DNA of 64,000 nucleotides from Deltaproteobacteria bacterium (GCA_020060215.1 JAGVAP010000034.1:1-64000); one strand, 5' to 3'. Positions 52,216 through 61,328 are shown, counted from the first letter of the stretch. The notes: generated from the letters alone by a model not told the origin. Translations and numbers: made by a program.

Positions 52216-54768
52216 TCAGTCGTCAACTTCATCTCTGTAATTCAGGTCCTTGGCCGACCGCTGATGCCTGATCCCTGACCGCTCGAATCCGGAACGTCCG
52301 GGCAGCACATACCTGGTTGCCGGTCCGTTTCCCCTCTTCTCCAGGAGTCCCTTCCTGACCATATTCTGCAGATCGTAAATGGCCGTCCTGGACGGGACCC
52401 TGCCGCCGACGGCCCACTGATATTCCAGGCGGCTGATGCTCCCCTTCTCGATGATGAGGGGATAGGCCTTCTTCTGGCGAACATTGAGCCCTTCCGTGTC
52501 GCGGGGGGGGCGCGTTCCATCCGTATCCCGCTCTGCGGTCCCGGCCGTGGCGGCCGAGGGGGGAGCAAGGGCCGGAGAGACAGCCTTTTCAGCCTGTCCG
52601 CCGGTCTCCAGGAGGAACTCCTCCAACTGAATGACCGGCCCCTCGGACATGACCACGGACCTGGTCAGACAGTTCTTGAGCTCTCGGACATTCCCCGGCC
52701 ACTCGTATGACTTGAGCCTTTCGAGGGCGCCTTTGCTCATCCTCAGGTTTTCCTTGCGGGAGAGCCTCTTCGCATCGCCGAAGTAGTGCCTTACCAGGAG
52801 TGGAATATCCTCCCGGATCTCCCGGAGGGGCGGAGTTTGGATGGTGATGACGTTGAGCCGGTAGTAGAGGTCCTGCCGGAATTTCCCCGCGCTCACCAGC
52901 TCCTTCAAATCGGCGTTGGTGGCGGCGATCACGCGAACGTCCACCTCGATGCTCGCGTCGCTCCCCAGGGGTCTGAAGGTCCTCTGGGAGATGGCCCGAA
53001 GCAGGGCCTGCTGAACCGAAGGTGAAGCGGTCTGGATCTCGTCCAGGAAGAGGATCCCCCCGTTCGCCTCCAGGAACGCCCCCTTTCGATCCTTCTTGGC
53101 CTCGGTAAAGGCGCCGGCCACGTGGCCGAACAGGCTGTCGAGCAGGAGATGCTCGTCCAGCTCTCCGCAATTGATGCAGACCAGGGGATGACCCGATCTG
53201 CCGCTGTACCGGTGGATGGCCTCCGCCGCAAGCTGTTTCCCCGTCCCGGTCTCGCCGACAATCAGCACATCCGCATCCACCCCGGCCGCCTTCAGGATCT
53301 CCGCTTTGAGGCCCTGGATCCTCGCGCTATTCCCGATGATCTCCGGAATTTCGATGGGTAGAGAGCCTGTCCGTGCATGAGGTTCTTCCGCTCCGATCTC
53401 CGCGCTGACCCTGAGTACGGCCTCCTCCCTCAGCCGCTCGCTGATCCTGATCTGTTCGAGCTGCTCCTTCACCCTGGAGATCAGGGCGTTGATGCTGTCC
53501 TTCAGCAGGTCGGTCTCATATCCGGCCCGCGGGGTTTCCAGATATTCCATCCTGCCGCTCTGCTGCATCCTGTCCACCGCACGGGTCAGATCCGTCAGAG
53601 GACGTGTGATGTAATGGGCCAGGGAAAAAACCACCACGGCGAAGAGCAGAATGGCCCCGAAACTGACCGTGGACATGACGCCCATGTGTTTGTACCCGAT
53701 CGCTTCGGTCATTCGGCTCCGGTCCACGAAGGCGACGCCGCCGTATATGAGCGGGGGTTTGTTGTTGCCCGTTGTGAAGAGCACAGGGCCAAAGGCACAG
53801 AAGTGCTCTTTGAACGTAGGGCTCTGGATCTCCAGGTTGGCGGTCTTGGTCACCCCGTATTTCCCCTGCTTGACCTGGTCGATCATGACCCAGAAGCTCT
53901 CGAAACTGAAGTCGGGCTTGAACCCCGACGGATTCTCCGGGTTGCCCAGGATCCCCATGTACCCGTATCGGGCCAGATCCGTATTGAAGGCGGACTTCGG
54001 ATCGGCCGGGTTTCCCGAGTCGAAGAGGATCCAGCCGTCCGTGTCGAAGAAGTAACTGTACCTCGTGTCGACACCCTCCGGAGGGAAAGGCGGGATCCTG
54101 GAATCACGCTGATGATAAGATGCGGAGATCTCCTTGAGGTTCTGCATCTCTACCGCGAGAACAAGGTATCCCAGCCTGTGCTCTCCAGAGAAGCAGGGCG
54201 TCCCGAAATAGACCGTGCTTGAGACCGACTTCAGGTTCGGGTTTTCCGGTATGGGAAAGGGGTATTCCATCCTCCTGACTCGTGAAATCCATGTCTCACC
54301 GGGCTCGAGTCCTTTGATGTCGTCATAGAGGGCGAAGAGGTTAGGTCTTATATCGCCCGCCATACTCGCGGGGATCCGCTCGACCGTATCCCCTTTTGCG
54401 ACATAAACGGAGTGATCATCCCCACTTTGCGAAATAAACGCGAGCATCCGGTAGTCGATGCCCCCGATTTCCCTGATCAATGCCAGATGCCGGCTCAATT
54501 TTGCCGGACTGGGTGGGTCTTGCGCGATGGTCAGGAGGTCTTTGCGACACCTCTCCAGGAACTGCTCCAGTTCGTGCACGAGGCTTGCTACGTGGATGCG
54601 TCCCTCGTTTTCCAGGGTGGCCCGGAGGAAGTTGGTCGATACCTCGTAGGTAGCATATCCGGTAACGAGCAACGCCATGACCGCCACAGGAATAAAGGTG
54701 GCAAGCATCCTCGTCTTAAGACTCAAACCCCTGGATTTAAGTCTCTTATATGTTTGGATCATCTTCAT
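52216..54768 (-). CDS. Membrane-bound sigma-54 activator with periplasmic sensor and winged-helix C-terminus
   Basis: 850 residues from ATG 54768 (GGAGGAGAGTGT upstream). Membrane helix 1 (21-41), a 320-residue periplasmic Cache-like sensor, helix 2 (365-387), HAMP (388-440), then a sigma-54 AAA+ domain: Walker A GETGTGKQ (505), GAFTEA loop (552-557) and Walker B GGILFLDEI (570). The loop normally reads GAFTGA; Gly-to-Glu may weaken or retune the sigma-54 contact. The usual FIS-type HTH is absent; instead the last 130 residues after a P/A/T-rich linker look like a winged helix (RQKKAYPLIIEKGSISRLEY, then SRTAIYDLQNMVRKGLLEKRG). It senses an external signal and could drive the five divergent small genes or the gcl-like operon. 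Confidence 0.9.
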   Translation of the reverse strand: MKMIQTYKRLKSRGLSLKTRMLATFIPVAVMALLVTGYATYEVSTNFLRATLENEGRIHVASLVHELEQFLERCRKDLLTIAQDPPSPAKLSRHLALIREIGGIDYRMLAFISQSGDDHSVYVAKGDTVERIPASMAGDIRPNLFALYDDIKGLEPGETWISRVRRMEYPFPIPENPNLKSVSSTVYFGTPCFSGEHRLGYLVLAVEMQNLKEISASYHQRDSRIPPFPPEGVDTRYSYFFDTDGWILFDSGNPADPKSAFNTDLARYGYMGILGNPENPSGFKPDFSFESFWVMIDQVKQGKYGVTKTANLEIQSPTFKEHFCAFGPVLFTTGNNKPPLIYGGVAFVDRSRMTEAIGYKHMGVMSTVSFGAILLFAVVVFSLAHYITRPLTDLTRAVDRMQQSGRMEYLETPRAGYETDLLKDSINALISRVKEQLEQIRISERLREEAVLRVSAEIGAEEPHARTGSLPIEIPEIIGNSARIQGLKAEILKAAGVDADVLIVGETGTGKQLAAEAIHRYSGRSGHPLVCINCGELDEHLLLDSLFGHVAGAFTEAKKDRKGAFLEANGGILFLDEIQTASPSVQQALLRAISQRTFRPLGSDASIEVDVRVIAATNADLKELVSAGKFRQDLYYRLNVITIQTPPLREIREDIPLLVRHYFGDAKRLSRKENLRMSKGALERLKSYEWPGNVRELKNCLTRSVVMSEGPVIQLEEFLLETGGQAEKAVSPALAPPSAATAGTAERDTDGTRPPRDTEGLNVRQKKAYPLIIEKGSISRLEYQWAVGGRVPSRTAIYDLQNMVRKGLLEKRGNGPATRYVLPGRSGFERSGIRHQRSAKDLNYRDEVDD

Positions 54769-54929
54769 ACACTCTCCTCCCGCCCGCCTGACCCTCGGTA
54801 GTGTACTCCTTTCAGGCAACAAGTCAATTGGCGCGACTCCGGTCCCCAAATTGCTACCGCTACACGGAAAGGAATGGTTTGCGCGATGACAGGCATCCAC
54901 CCGTCCATTGCTCGAAACGAAGGGTGACC

Positions 54930-55076
54930 ATGGAAACCTTGGATATCCCCCTGTGGGTAAAGCTCCTCGGCGTTTTTATCGCAGTGGCAGGCGTCTTCTT
55001 GCTTGCCGCATGGGACATCATCGTGGATTGGATTTCAGACACTGCAAAAGGGTTCCTTCGGAACGACAAGCGATAG
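54930..55076 (+). CDS. Small single-membrane-helix protein (48 aa)
   Basis: ATG 54930 with AGGG upstream. One hydrophobic helix (residues about 8-30: VKLLGVFIAVAGVFLLAAW) then a charged tail (DTAKGFLRNDKR). Opposite orientation to the sigma-54 activator, 161 nt apart. The motif I-P-L-W-[VI]-[KN]-L-L recurs in the next small ORF. Function unknown. Confidence 0.6.
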   Translation: METLDIPLWVKLLGVFIAVAGVFLLAAWDIIVDWISDTAKGFLRNDKR

Positions 55077-55130
55077 GCGGAGAGATCATCCTTGTCGCTT
55101 TGGGTTCAACTACGTGAAAGAAGGCAGCGG

Positions 55131-55232
55131 GTGCAGACCGGATCGATACCCCTATGGATCAATTTGCTTTCCGTCGTCGTGGCACTTGTCCTGATCTATC
55201 TGCTTGCCGTCAACATGAGATCAAAGCGATAG
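55131..55232 (+). CDS. 33-residue membrane peptide, GTG start
   Basis: Frame GTG CAG ACC ... TAG (55131-55232), preceded by AGAAGG at a 6-nt spacing; TTG 55091 with GGAGAG is an alternative start. Product: V-Q-T-G-S-I-P-L-W-I-N-L-L followed by a hydrophobic helix to MRSKR. It shares the I-P-L-W-x-x-L-L entry of the 48-aa protein just upstream, which suggests a duplication or a pair of interacting helices. Too short for standard gene callers. Confidence 0.5.
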   Translation: MQTGSIPLWINLLSVVVALVLIYLLAVNMRSKR

Positions 55233-55287
55233 GTCACCCCGGGACGGCGGCAGTTTTCTCATACAAAGAAGAAAGGAGGTTTTGCAC

Positions 55288-55602
55288 ATGTTCTGGAGAA
55301 AGAACAAGAACGACGGGCGACCGGTTTCCGTACCCGCCTCCATGGCCAGGTTGATCGGGGAGGAATGGGGTAAGATCCCGCGGACAGGGGATCACTGGGC
55401 GGAATATCTGGCCGTCATGAAAACGCGGAACGGCGCAGACGAAGTCGATGTCCGCATCTTCGACAAGTGGTGTGCCTCGGAGAAGAAGGTGGAGGTAAGG
55501 GGATACTCTTCGCTGGATCCTCACCCGGACCTCGTCCTTCTCGAGGGGTGGTTCGACCAAAAGTCGAAGAAGGGCGAAATCAAAGCCAGAAAAATAGGTT
55601 AA
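55288..55602 (+). CDS. Small soluble protein, paralogue of the next gene (copy 1)
   Basis: 104 residues, ATG 55288 with AAAGGAGGTTTTGCAC. No signal, no membrane helix. The central block RIFDKWCASEKKVEVRGYSS ... LVLLEGWFD matches the next gene's RVFDEHSASEKKISVRDYNS ... LILFEGWYN at roughly the same distance from the start, so the two arose by tandem duplication. Family not recognised. Confidence 0.75.
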   Translation: MFWRKNKNDGRPVSVPASMARLIGEEWGKIPRTGDHWAEYLAVMKTRNGADEVDVRIFDKWCASEKKVEVRGYSSLDPHPDLVLLEGWFDQKSKKGEIKARKIG

Positions 55603-55633
55603 TCCAGCATTTGTAGATGTAAAGGAGGCTGAG

Positions 55634-55978
55634 ATGTCGTGGAGGTTCTGGGACAGGGGCGCATCTGAAGGAAAGGGGGTGAAACTACCCGGACCAAAGC
55701 CGATCCCCAACTCGATCGGCAGGGCATTGGTCGTCAAGAGGGGCGAGGACCCGGACTGGGTCTGGAGCCTCAGGTGCGTGGAACGGCCGAGGGATGGCAT
55801 GAAGGAGTGCTGGGACATCAGGGTGTTCGACGAGCATTCCGCTTCCGAGAAGAAAATTTCCGTCCGGGATTACAACTCCCTGGAGATCGCACCGGAGCTC
55901 ATCCTTTTTGAAGGATGGTACAACAAAAGGACCAGTGAAGCCGCGGTGGTGAACCGGAATCACCCGTCCAGGGGATGA
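55634..55978 (+). CDS. Small soluble protein, paralogue of the previous gene (copy 2)
   Basis: 114 residues, ATG 55634 after AAAGGAGGCTGAG. Shares ASEKK, V-R-x-Y-[SN]-S-L, the E/P-E/D-L-[IV]-L and EGW[FY] words with the 55288 gene, plus an N-terminal WRFW/FWRK resemblance. The C-terminal tails differ. Gene 31 nt after its paralogue, same strand. Family not recognised. Confidence 0.75.
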   Translation: MSWRFWDRGASEGKGVKLPGPKPIPNSIGRALVVKRGEDPDWVWSLRCVERPRDGMKECWDIRVFDEHSASEKKISVRDYNSLEIAPELILFEGWYNKRTSEAAVVNRNHPSRG

Positions 55979-56024
55979 TTTTCGGATGGTTGCATGGAAT
56001 CGATAACGGATCCAAGGAGACAAT

Positions 56025-56294
56025 ATGGCAACAGTCAGCAAGAAGGAGATCCTGGAGAAGATGGAGGAATTGAAGAACGGCTCCGCCCTCGGTCTCAGAC
56101 TGGGGCAGGTCTTCGGGGGCGGCTATGTGTTCATTGAGCTCAACCCCGCCTACCCCCAGAAGGGACAGAAGAAGTACCTGATGCGGTGGGGGAAAGAGGA
56201 GGCGCAGACAAGGGCCCAAGCACCGTTCATGGTGACGGACAAGGCAAAGAGCATTGCGGGCTGGATCTCGGATCGGGCCCCGCAGTGGATTTAG
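56025..56294 (+). CDS. Small hypothetical protein (89 aa)
   Basis: ATG 56025 after GGAGACAAT. Helical N-terminus (KKEILEKMEELKNG) then GLRLGQVFGGGYVFIEL and a basic middle. No family recognised. Last gene of the five small ORFs reading away from the sigma-54 regulator. Confidence 0.7.
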   Translation: MATVSKKEILEKMEELKNGSALGLRLGQVFGGGYVFIELNPAYPQKGQKKYLMRWGKEEAQTRAQAPFMVTDKAKSIAGWISDRAPQWI

Positions 56295-56387
56295 AAAGTT
56301 TCCTCACCGAGATCTTGCCTCCTCACGCCGCGCAAGCGCCGGTGCTTCGGGCGGCGGCAAGCGGAACCGCGCTGATCGCTGATCCCC

Positions 56388-58061
56388 CTATAGCTTTCGG
56401 CTGAAGAGGATGGAGGCGATCAGCCACAGACCGAGGCCGGTGGCGATGACGTACCCGATGATCCCGAGGAGGGCGGTCAGGGATATGGTGCCGATCCCGA
56501 AAAGATGCACAGGGATCTCCACCACCTTCTCAGGGGAATTCAGGGCCAGCGATCCCCCGATGATGGATGCACCGATGATCATCCCCACCGTGATCCGATT
56601 GACGGGCCTCTCGATCTGCCCGTCCAGGTCCCCGAATCCCTCATGCACGAGGTTCAGCCGCTGATTTCCCTGAGACACCTGGTTCAGGATCTCGTGGACC
56701 AGCCTCGGAACCGCCGTGACGTGACCCCCCATTTCGCGGGCGTCTTTCGAGATCCGCTTGCGGATCGTCATCTCCTGTTCGATGAACCGCTTTGCGTAGG
56801 GGCGGGTAACCTCCAGGATGCTGGCGTCGCTGTGGAGGATCTTGCCGAGGGACTCGGTCTGCACCAGGGTCTTCATCAGCAGCAGGAGGTTTCTGGGGAG
56901 GCGGACCCTGTATTTAAGGACAAGCTGCATCACCTGGTCGTAGATGTCCTTCATGGTGATGGCGCTCAGGGACCTGCCGTAAAAGGTCTCACTCACGTCT
57001 TCGAGGTCAGCCCTGAACTCCCGCAGTGCGAGGGTCTTTTCATCCACCAGCCCCGTCCCTGCCAGGGCATCCATGATCATATCGTAGTCGTGTTCCGCAT
57101 ACCCCAGGAAGATATTGGAGATCTGGAGCATGGTGGACCTGTCCAGGTAGCCGACGATGCCGAAGTCGACGAGGGCCACACGGCCGTCGTGCATGACGAT
57201 GGTGTTCCCCGGGTGGGGGTCGGCATGGAAGAGTCCGAATTCCATCAGCTGCCTGGAGAAGGAGCGGAGCCCGATGAGGGAAATCCCCGTGGGATCGATG
57301 CCCCGGCTCTTGATCTCCTCGACACGGTCCATCTTGATCCCGCGGATGTGTTCCATCACCAGGACCGATTTGGTGGTGTGCTCCCAGAAGACCTTGGGTA
57401 TGCAGATCTCCGAGCTCGACCGGAAGTTCTGCCTGAACTTCTCCATGCTCCCCGCCTCAATGAGCATATCAAGCTCTTTGGAGAGGGTGCGTTCGAACTC
57501 GGCGACCAGATCCACGGCCCCGATATGCCTTCCCATTTCAAAGGATCGTTCGAACCGCGACGCAAGATAGCGCATCAGACGGATGTCTTCCCGTATCTTC
57601 CTGTGGATCCCCGGTCTGATGATCTTTACGGCGACCTCCCCGCAATCCGAAAGCCTTGCCAGGTGGACCTGCGCGACGGATGCGGCCGCAAGGGGCTTCG
57701 GATCGAACTCCAGGAAGACCTCCTCGATGGAACGCTGGAGCTGCTCTTCGACCAGCCGCCGGACTTCCGGGAAGGGGGCGGGCGGCACCTGATCCTGGAG
57801 CTTCTTGAACTCCCGGATGTAGTCGGGAGGGAAGATATCCGCCCTGCTGCTCATCATCTGGCCGAGCTTGACGAAGGTGGGTCCCAGCTCCTCCAGCACC
57901 AGACGGATCCGGCGCGGCTGGGGGATCCTTCGCGGTTCATCCCCCCGCCGCCTCAAGAAGCGGTCGGCGATGTCCCCCAGGCCGTGCCTGACCAGCAGGG
58001 AGAGGATGAGAGATGTCCTTTTGAGCGGCAGCCGGGCCTGGCTGCCCCAGATGGTTCTCAA
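56388..58061 (-). CDS. ABC1/UbiB/AarF-family atypical kinase-like protein
   Basis: 557 residues. UbiB-type signature: KLGQMMSSR (residue about 62), the alanine-rich loop KPLAAASVAQVHLA (122-135) that replaces the kinase P-loop, AVKIIRPG, then FHADPHPGNTIV (279) and VDFGIVGYLD (296) holding the catalytic and metal Asp. Two C-terminal membrane helices (about 500-520 and 530-550) anchor it, as in UbiB. The family supports quinone or isoprenoid lipid metabolism by an ATPase activity. No ubi or men gene is adjacent. Confidence 0.92.
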   Translation of the reverse strand: MRTIWGSQARLPLKRTSLILSLLVRHGLGDIADRFLRRRGDEPRRIPQPRRIRLVLEELGPTFVKLGQMMSSRADIFPPDYIREFKKLQDQVPPAPFPEVRRLVEEQLQRSIEEVFLEFDPKPLAAASVAQVHLARLSDCGEVAVKIIRPGIHRKIREDIRLMRYLASRFERSFEMGRHIGAVDLVAEFERTLSKELDMLIEAGSMEKFRQNFRSSSEICIPKVFWEHTTKSVLVMEHIRGIKMDRVEEIKSRGIDPTGISLIGLRSFSRQLMEFGLFHADPHPGNTIVMHDGRVALVDFGIVGYLDRSTMLQISNIFLGYAEHDYDMIMDALAGTGLVDEKTLALREFRADLEDVSETFYGRSLSAITMKDIYDQVMQLVLKYRVRLPRNLLLLMKTLVQTESLGKILHSDASILEVTRPYAKRFIEQEMTIRKRISKDAREMGGHVTAVPRLVHEILNQVSQGNQRLNLVHEGFGDLDGQIERPVNRITVGMIIGASIIGGSLALNSPEKVVEIPVHLFGIGTISLTALLGIIGYVIATGLGLWLIASILFSRKL

Positions 58062-58334
58062 GGGGGGGTCTCCTGGATTGATCCTTTCCAGGACTATAGT
58101 GTTCCAACTTGCTTGGGATCAAGGGAAATCTGAGAAGTTCCCGCTTCCCCTCTACTGCTTCCCCCTTACTGCCTGGTAGAACCTCTCCGGGTCCTCCACC
58201 CGAGGAGGAGATTTCAAAGGGAAATGATGTTCCTTCCCTCGAGAATACGTGCTGTGCCGTTCAAGCATACCTTGCTCGCCCTATTTCCATCCGGTCCCTT
58301 TTTTGACTTATGAAGGCTCTGAAAGGATCTTCCC

Positions 58335-59504
58335 ATGACAGAGGAAAAGAAGGTTTACCGAGTCGGGATTTCCGGATCGTACGGGGGCCTCAACCTCGGG
58401 GACGAAGCGATCCTCCGCTCCATGATCGACCAGCTCCGGGCCTCCCTCCCGCTGGAGATCACCGTCTTCTCCAGGAACCCCCACGACACCCTCCAGAGAC
58501 ACGGGGTCGAGAGGGCGGTCCCGGTGAGGGACCTCATTCGAAGCGAGGTCTGCCGGGAGATCAAGAGCCTCGACCTGTTCATCCTGGGAGGGGGCGGCAT
58601 CCTCTTCGATGCCGAAGCCGAGACCTATCTGCGCGAGGTGATGCTGGCCCATGAGTTCGGGGTCCCGGTCATGATCTACGCGGTCGGGGCGGGCCCCCTG
58701 AAGGAGCGGAATCCGCAGAAGATGGTCCGTGAAGCCTTGAACCAGGCGGCCGTCATCACGGTGAGGGAACGGTCGGCACAGCGGCTCCTGGAGGAGGTAG
58801 GGGTGAGCCGCCGGATCACCGTCACGGCGGACCCCGCCCTCCTCCTGGAGCCGGAGCCGCTTCCGGAGGATGTCCTGCTGAAGGACCACCTTGCCGGGAA
58901 GCGCAACCTGATCGGCATGTCTGTCCGCGAGCCCGGCCCTGCAGCGCCGGACATACGGCCCGACTCCTACCATGCCCTCCTGGCTGACGCGGCGGACTAC
59001 ATGGTCGACCGCTTCAACGCGGACGTGGTGTTCGTTCCCATGGAGCGTCGAATGCTGGACATGCAGCACTCCCACGCCGTCATCTCCAGAATGCTCCACC
59101 CGCAGCGCTCCTGGGTCCTGAAGGGAGAGTACACCTCTGGCCAGATGCTTTCCCTGATGAAGCATTTTGAATTCGCAGTGGGGATGCGGCTTCACTTCCT
59201 GATCTTCGCGGCCCTCCAGGAAGTCCCTTTTGTGGCACTGCCCTATTCATCCAAGGTGCTCGGATTCCTGGAAGACCTTCAGATCGAGGTCCCCCCCATT
59301 CACCTGGTCAATGCAGGCAGGCTGATCGCTCACATCGACCGCTTCTGGGACTCCAGGGAGTCCATCCGCTCCCGGATCCGGCGGCTCCTGCCCGACCTTC
59401 AGAAGCGCGCCTCCGAAAACAACCGCATAGCCGCCGCATTACTTGAGGGTTCCTACAAGGACGAGCAGAACATGCATCCCGAAGCGACGTTGAGCTGCCG
59501 CTAG
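58335..59504 (+). CDS. Polysaccharide pyruvyltransferase family protein (CsaB-like)
   Basis: 389 residues. The WcaK/CsaB pattern is clear: GSYGGLNLGDEAIL (residue 14), SLDLFILGGGGILFDAE (78), the HFEFAVGMRLHFLIFAALQEVPFVALPYSSK block (275-305) and a C-terminal helical tail. Such enzymes move pyruvate from PEP to a sugar. CsaB is best known for pyruvylating the Gram-positive secondary cell-wall polymer that holds S-layers; here the acceptor is unknown. The stop overlaps the end of the convergent MFS gene by 4 nt. Confidence 0.9.
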   Translation: MTEEKKVYRVGISGSYGGLNLGDEAILRSMIDQLRASLPLEITVFSRNPHDTLQRHGVERAVPVRDLIRSEVCREIKSLDLFILGGGGILFDAEAETYLREVMLAHEFGVPVMIYAVGAGPLKERNPQKMVREALNQAAVITVRERSAQRLLEEVGVSRRITVTADPALLLEPEPLPEDVLLKDHLAGKRNLIGMSVREPGPAAPDIRPDSYHALLADAADYMVDRFNADVVFVPMERRMLDMQHSHAVISRMLHPQRSWVLKGEYTSGQMLSLMKHFEFAVGMRLHFLIFAALQEVPFVALPYSSKVLGFLEDLQIEVPPIHLVNAGRLIAHIDRFWDSRESIRSRIRRLLPDLQKRASENNRIAAALLEGSYKDEQNMHPEATLSCR

Positions 59505-60775
59505 GAAGATGTCGGGGTGGTCTTGGGTCCTCGTGGCGCCGAATGGTCTTCTTCGCCCTTCGTATCTGATTTCGGCTCCCGAACCGTCACATAAAACAGG
59601 GCGGCGAGGACAAACGCGCCGAAACAGATCAGGAAGGCATCCCGGTAGTAGGAGCCTGCCGCCGCCGATGTGTCCTCCAGGATGATGCCGAGCAGGTGGG
59701 TGAACATCCCGGCGCCGGTCATCAGGAAGAAATTGATGGCTGTCATGGCCGATCCCGAGATCCGCTCGGGCATGAGCTCCCTGATGTGGGCGTAGCTGAT
59801 CTGATTGAAGGCGTTGGAGAAACCAAGCAGGAAGAAGATCGCCCCCAGCAGGATCAGCGAGCCGGAACCCTTGTGAAAGGCCAGTCCGAGGGCGGTGCAG
59901 GCGGCCACGGAGTAGGCCAAAGTAACGGCGCCTCTCCTGGACTTCAGGATACGATCCGAAACGATCCCGCCCGACGGAGCCCCGAGGATAAACCCGAGGT
60001 TCAGGATCAGCAGGATGTTTCCGGCCGAGATCGGATCCAGGCCGACGAACCCGATCAGGAACGGGCCCGCCCACAAGGCCTGTATGGACGCAAACGCTCC
60101 GTAGCGGAGGAACACGCTTGCGGACATGGCCCAGTAGCTCCAGCTGGAGAACAGGGACCGCAGCGAAACGGCCCACCCCGGTTCGCTCTGTTCTGCGGCG
60201 CCGGGGTCCCCGTGGTGCGGACTGTCCCGGACGATGACCACAATGCAGACCGTGAGCAGCCCGTTCAGTCCGGCAAGGATGTAGAAAGATTCCCGCCACC
60301 CGAAGGCCTCCACCAGGGCGGCCAGCGGGCTGGAAGCGGCGAGGCTCCCCAGCGCGGCGAGGGAGAGCATGGAACCCGATATGGTCGCAAATCTCCTGCG
60401 ATCGAACCACTTCGTGAAGATCTTCAGGGGCCCCATCATGTTTGCAGCCATCCCGACACCAAGCAGCAACCTCCCCGTCACCCCGAAGGCGAGCGAGTTC
60501 GCGTTCGCGAAAAGGACGGCGCCCGCAACGCCCACCGCGTTCAGGACGATCATCGTCAGCCTGGGGCCGACCCTGTCCATGAACACGCCCAGCGGGATCT
60601 GGATGAGACCGAAAGCATAGAAGAAGACACCCCCGAGCAGGCCGAGGTCATGGGGGGTGAGGTTCAGGTCCTTCATGAGAACCGGGGCGATGATCGCGTT
60701 CGACGACCGGTAGAACTGGGACATCAGCAGGAGACAACCGCACGTGGCGAATATGAGGGCCGCTCTGGCATTCAT
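59501..60775 (-). CDS. MFS transporter
   Basis: 424 residues, 12 predicted membrane segments. MFS motif A-like GVFMDRVGPRLT between segments 2 and 3 and the equivalent VSDRILKSRRG in the second half. No periplasmic domain. The substrate class is not clear; the nearest feel is the sugar-phosphate/hexuronate-type (ACS) group, but without confidence. Convergent with the CsaB-like gene by 4 nt overlap. Confidence 0.85.
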   Translation of the reverse strand: MNARAALIFATCGCLLLMSQFYRSSNAIIAPVLMKDLNLTPHDLGLLGGVFFYAFGLIQIPLGVFMDRVGPRLTMIVLNAVGVAGAVLFANANSLAFGVTGRLLLGVGMAANMMGPLKIFTKWFDRRRFATISGSMLSLAALGSLAASSPLAALVEAFGWRESFYILAGLNGLLTVCIVVIVRDSPHHGDPGAAEQSEPGWAVSLRSLFSSWSYWAMSASVFLRYGAFASIQALWAGPFLIGFVGLDPISAGNILLILNLGFILGAPSGGIVSDRILKSRRGAVTLAYSVAACTALGLAFHKGSGSLILLGAIFFLLGFSNAFNQISYAHIRELMPERISGSAMTAINFFLMTGAGMFTHLLGIILEDTSAAAGSYYRDAFLICFGAFVLAALFYVTVREPKSDTKGEEDHSAPRGPKTTPTSS

Positions 60776-61130
60776 GCTTTTTCAGAACCTTTCACGGACA
60801 AAGAGCAGATCAGAGAGCTAACCTGCTCCGATCGCCGAAGGTGATCCCGCTATCGCGGAGACCCCGTCATTTCAGGGCAAGTCCCCGAGATAACCGGCCA
60901 TCCGTCTCCGATGCCTGTTGGGGCGCATCCTAGCACAAAAGCCGGAAAGGTGGAACGGTGGGCGACCTGCCCAAATCCATCGTCAACTTTCGCCTTGTTC
61001 CGTGAAACCTTCCCGTTGGGGGTTTTCCCGATTCACCAGCAGGCGTCAGATGCAAGTCGCCCGACATCCCGAGGAGCGAGTCGTACAGGCCGGTACGTCG
61101 CAGCGACGAGGGACGAGGGCAACGGTGCAG

Positions 61131-61328
61131 ATGATGCTTGATGGTGAATCGGGGACCTGCTGCGTGGAAGGGCACTGCACAGTTCACGGTGCTCCTTGCA
61201 CAGAATACAGGGCATATCGGCGCCCTTCCATTGAGAAGGCCGGGAGGGGAAATGGTTGTAAGTGTCCGTATGATTTGAATTTCCCATTCACGAGCCCGGG
61301 TCTGCCGCATGGGCATGCATGTTGCTGA
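61131..61328 (+). CDS. Possible Cys-rich small protein (65 aa)
   Basis: In the otherwise empty gap 60776-61392 an ATG at 61131 opens a 65-residue frame with eight cysteines (TCCVEGHC, then APC, CKC and a terminal HACC). The Cys/His content could bind metal, but the ribosome site is poor (GAGGGC 12 nt away), and an antisense frame over the same bases is also Cys-containing. Low confidence. Confidence 0.25.
   Translation: MMLDGESGTCCVEGHCTVHGAPCTEYRAYRRPSIEKAGRGNGCKCPYDLNFPFTSPGLPHGHACC

Noticed and set aside
54769..54929. Sigma-54 promoter between the regulator and the small ORFs
   Set aside because: TTGGCGCG is followed by CCGG rather than TTGC at the right spacing.
56505..58133. 542-codon plus-strand frame opposite the UbiB-like gene
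   Set aside because: Same reason: the minus strand has the full ABC1 kinase signature.
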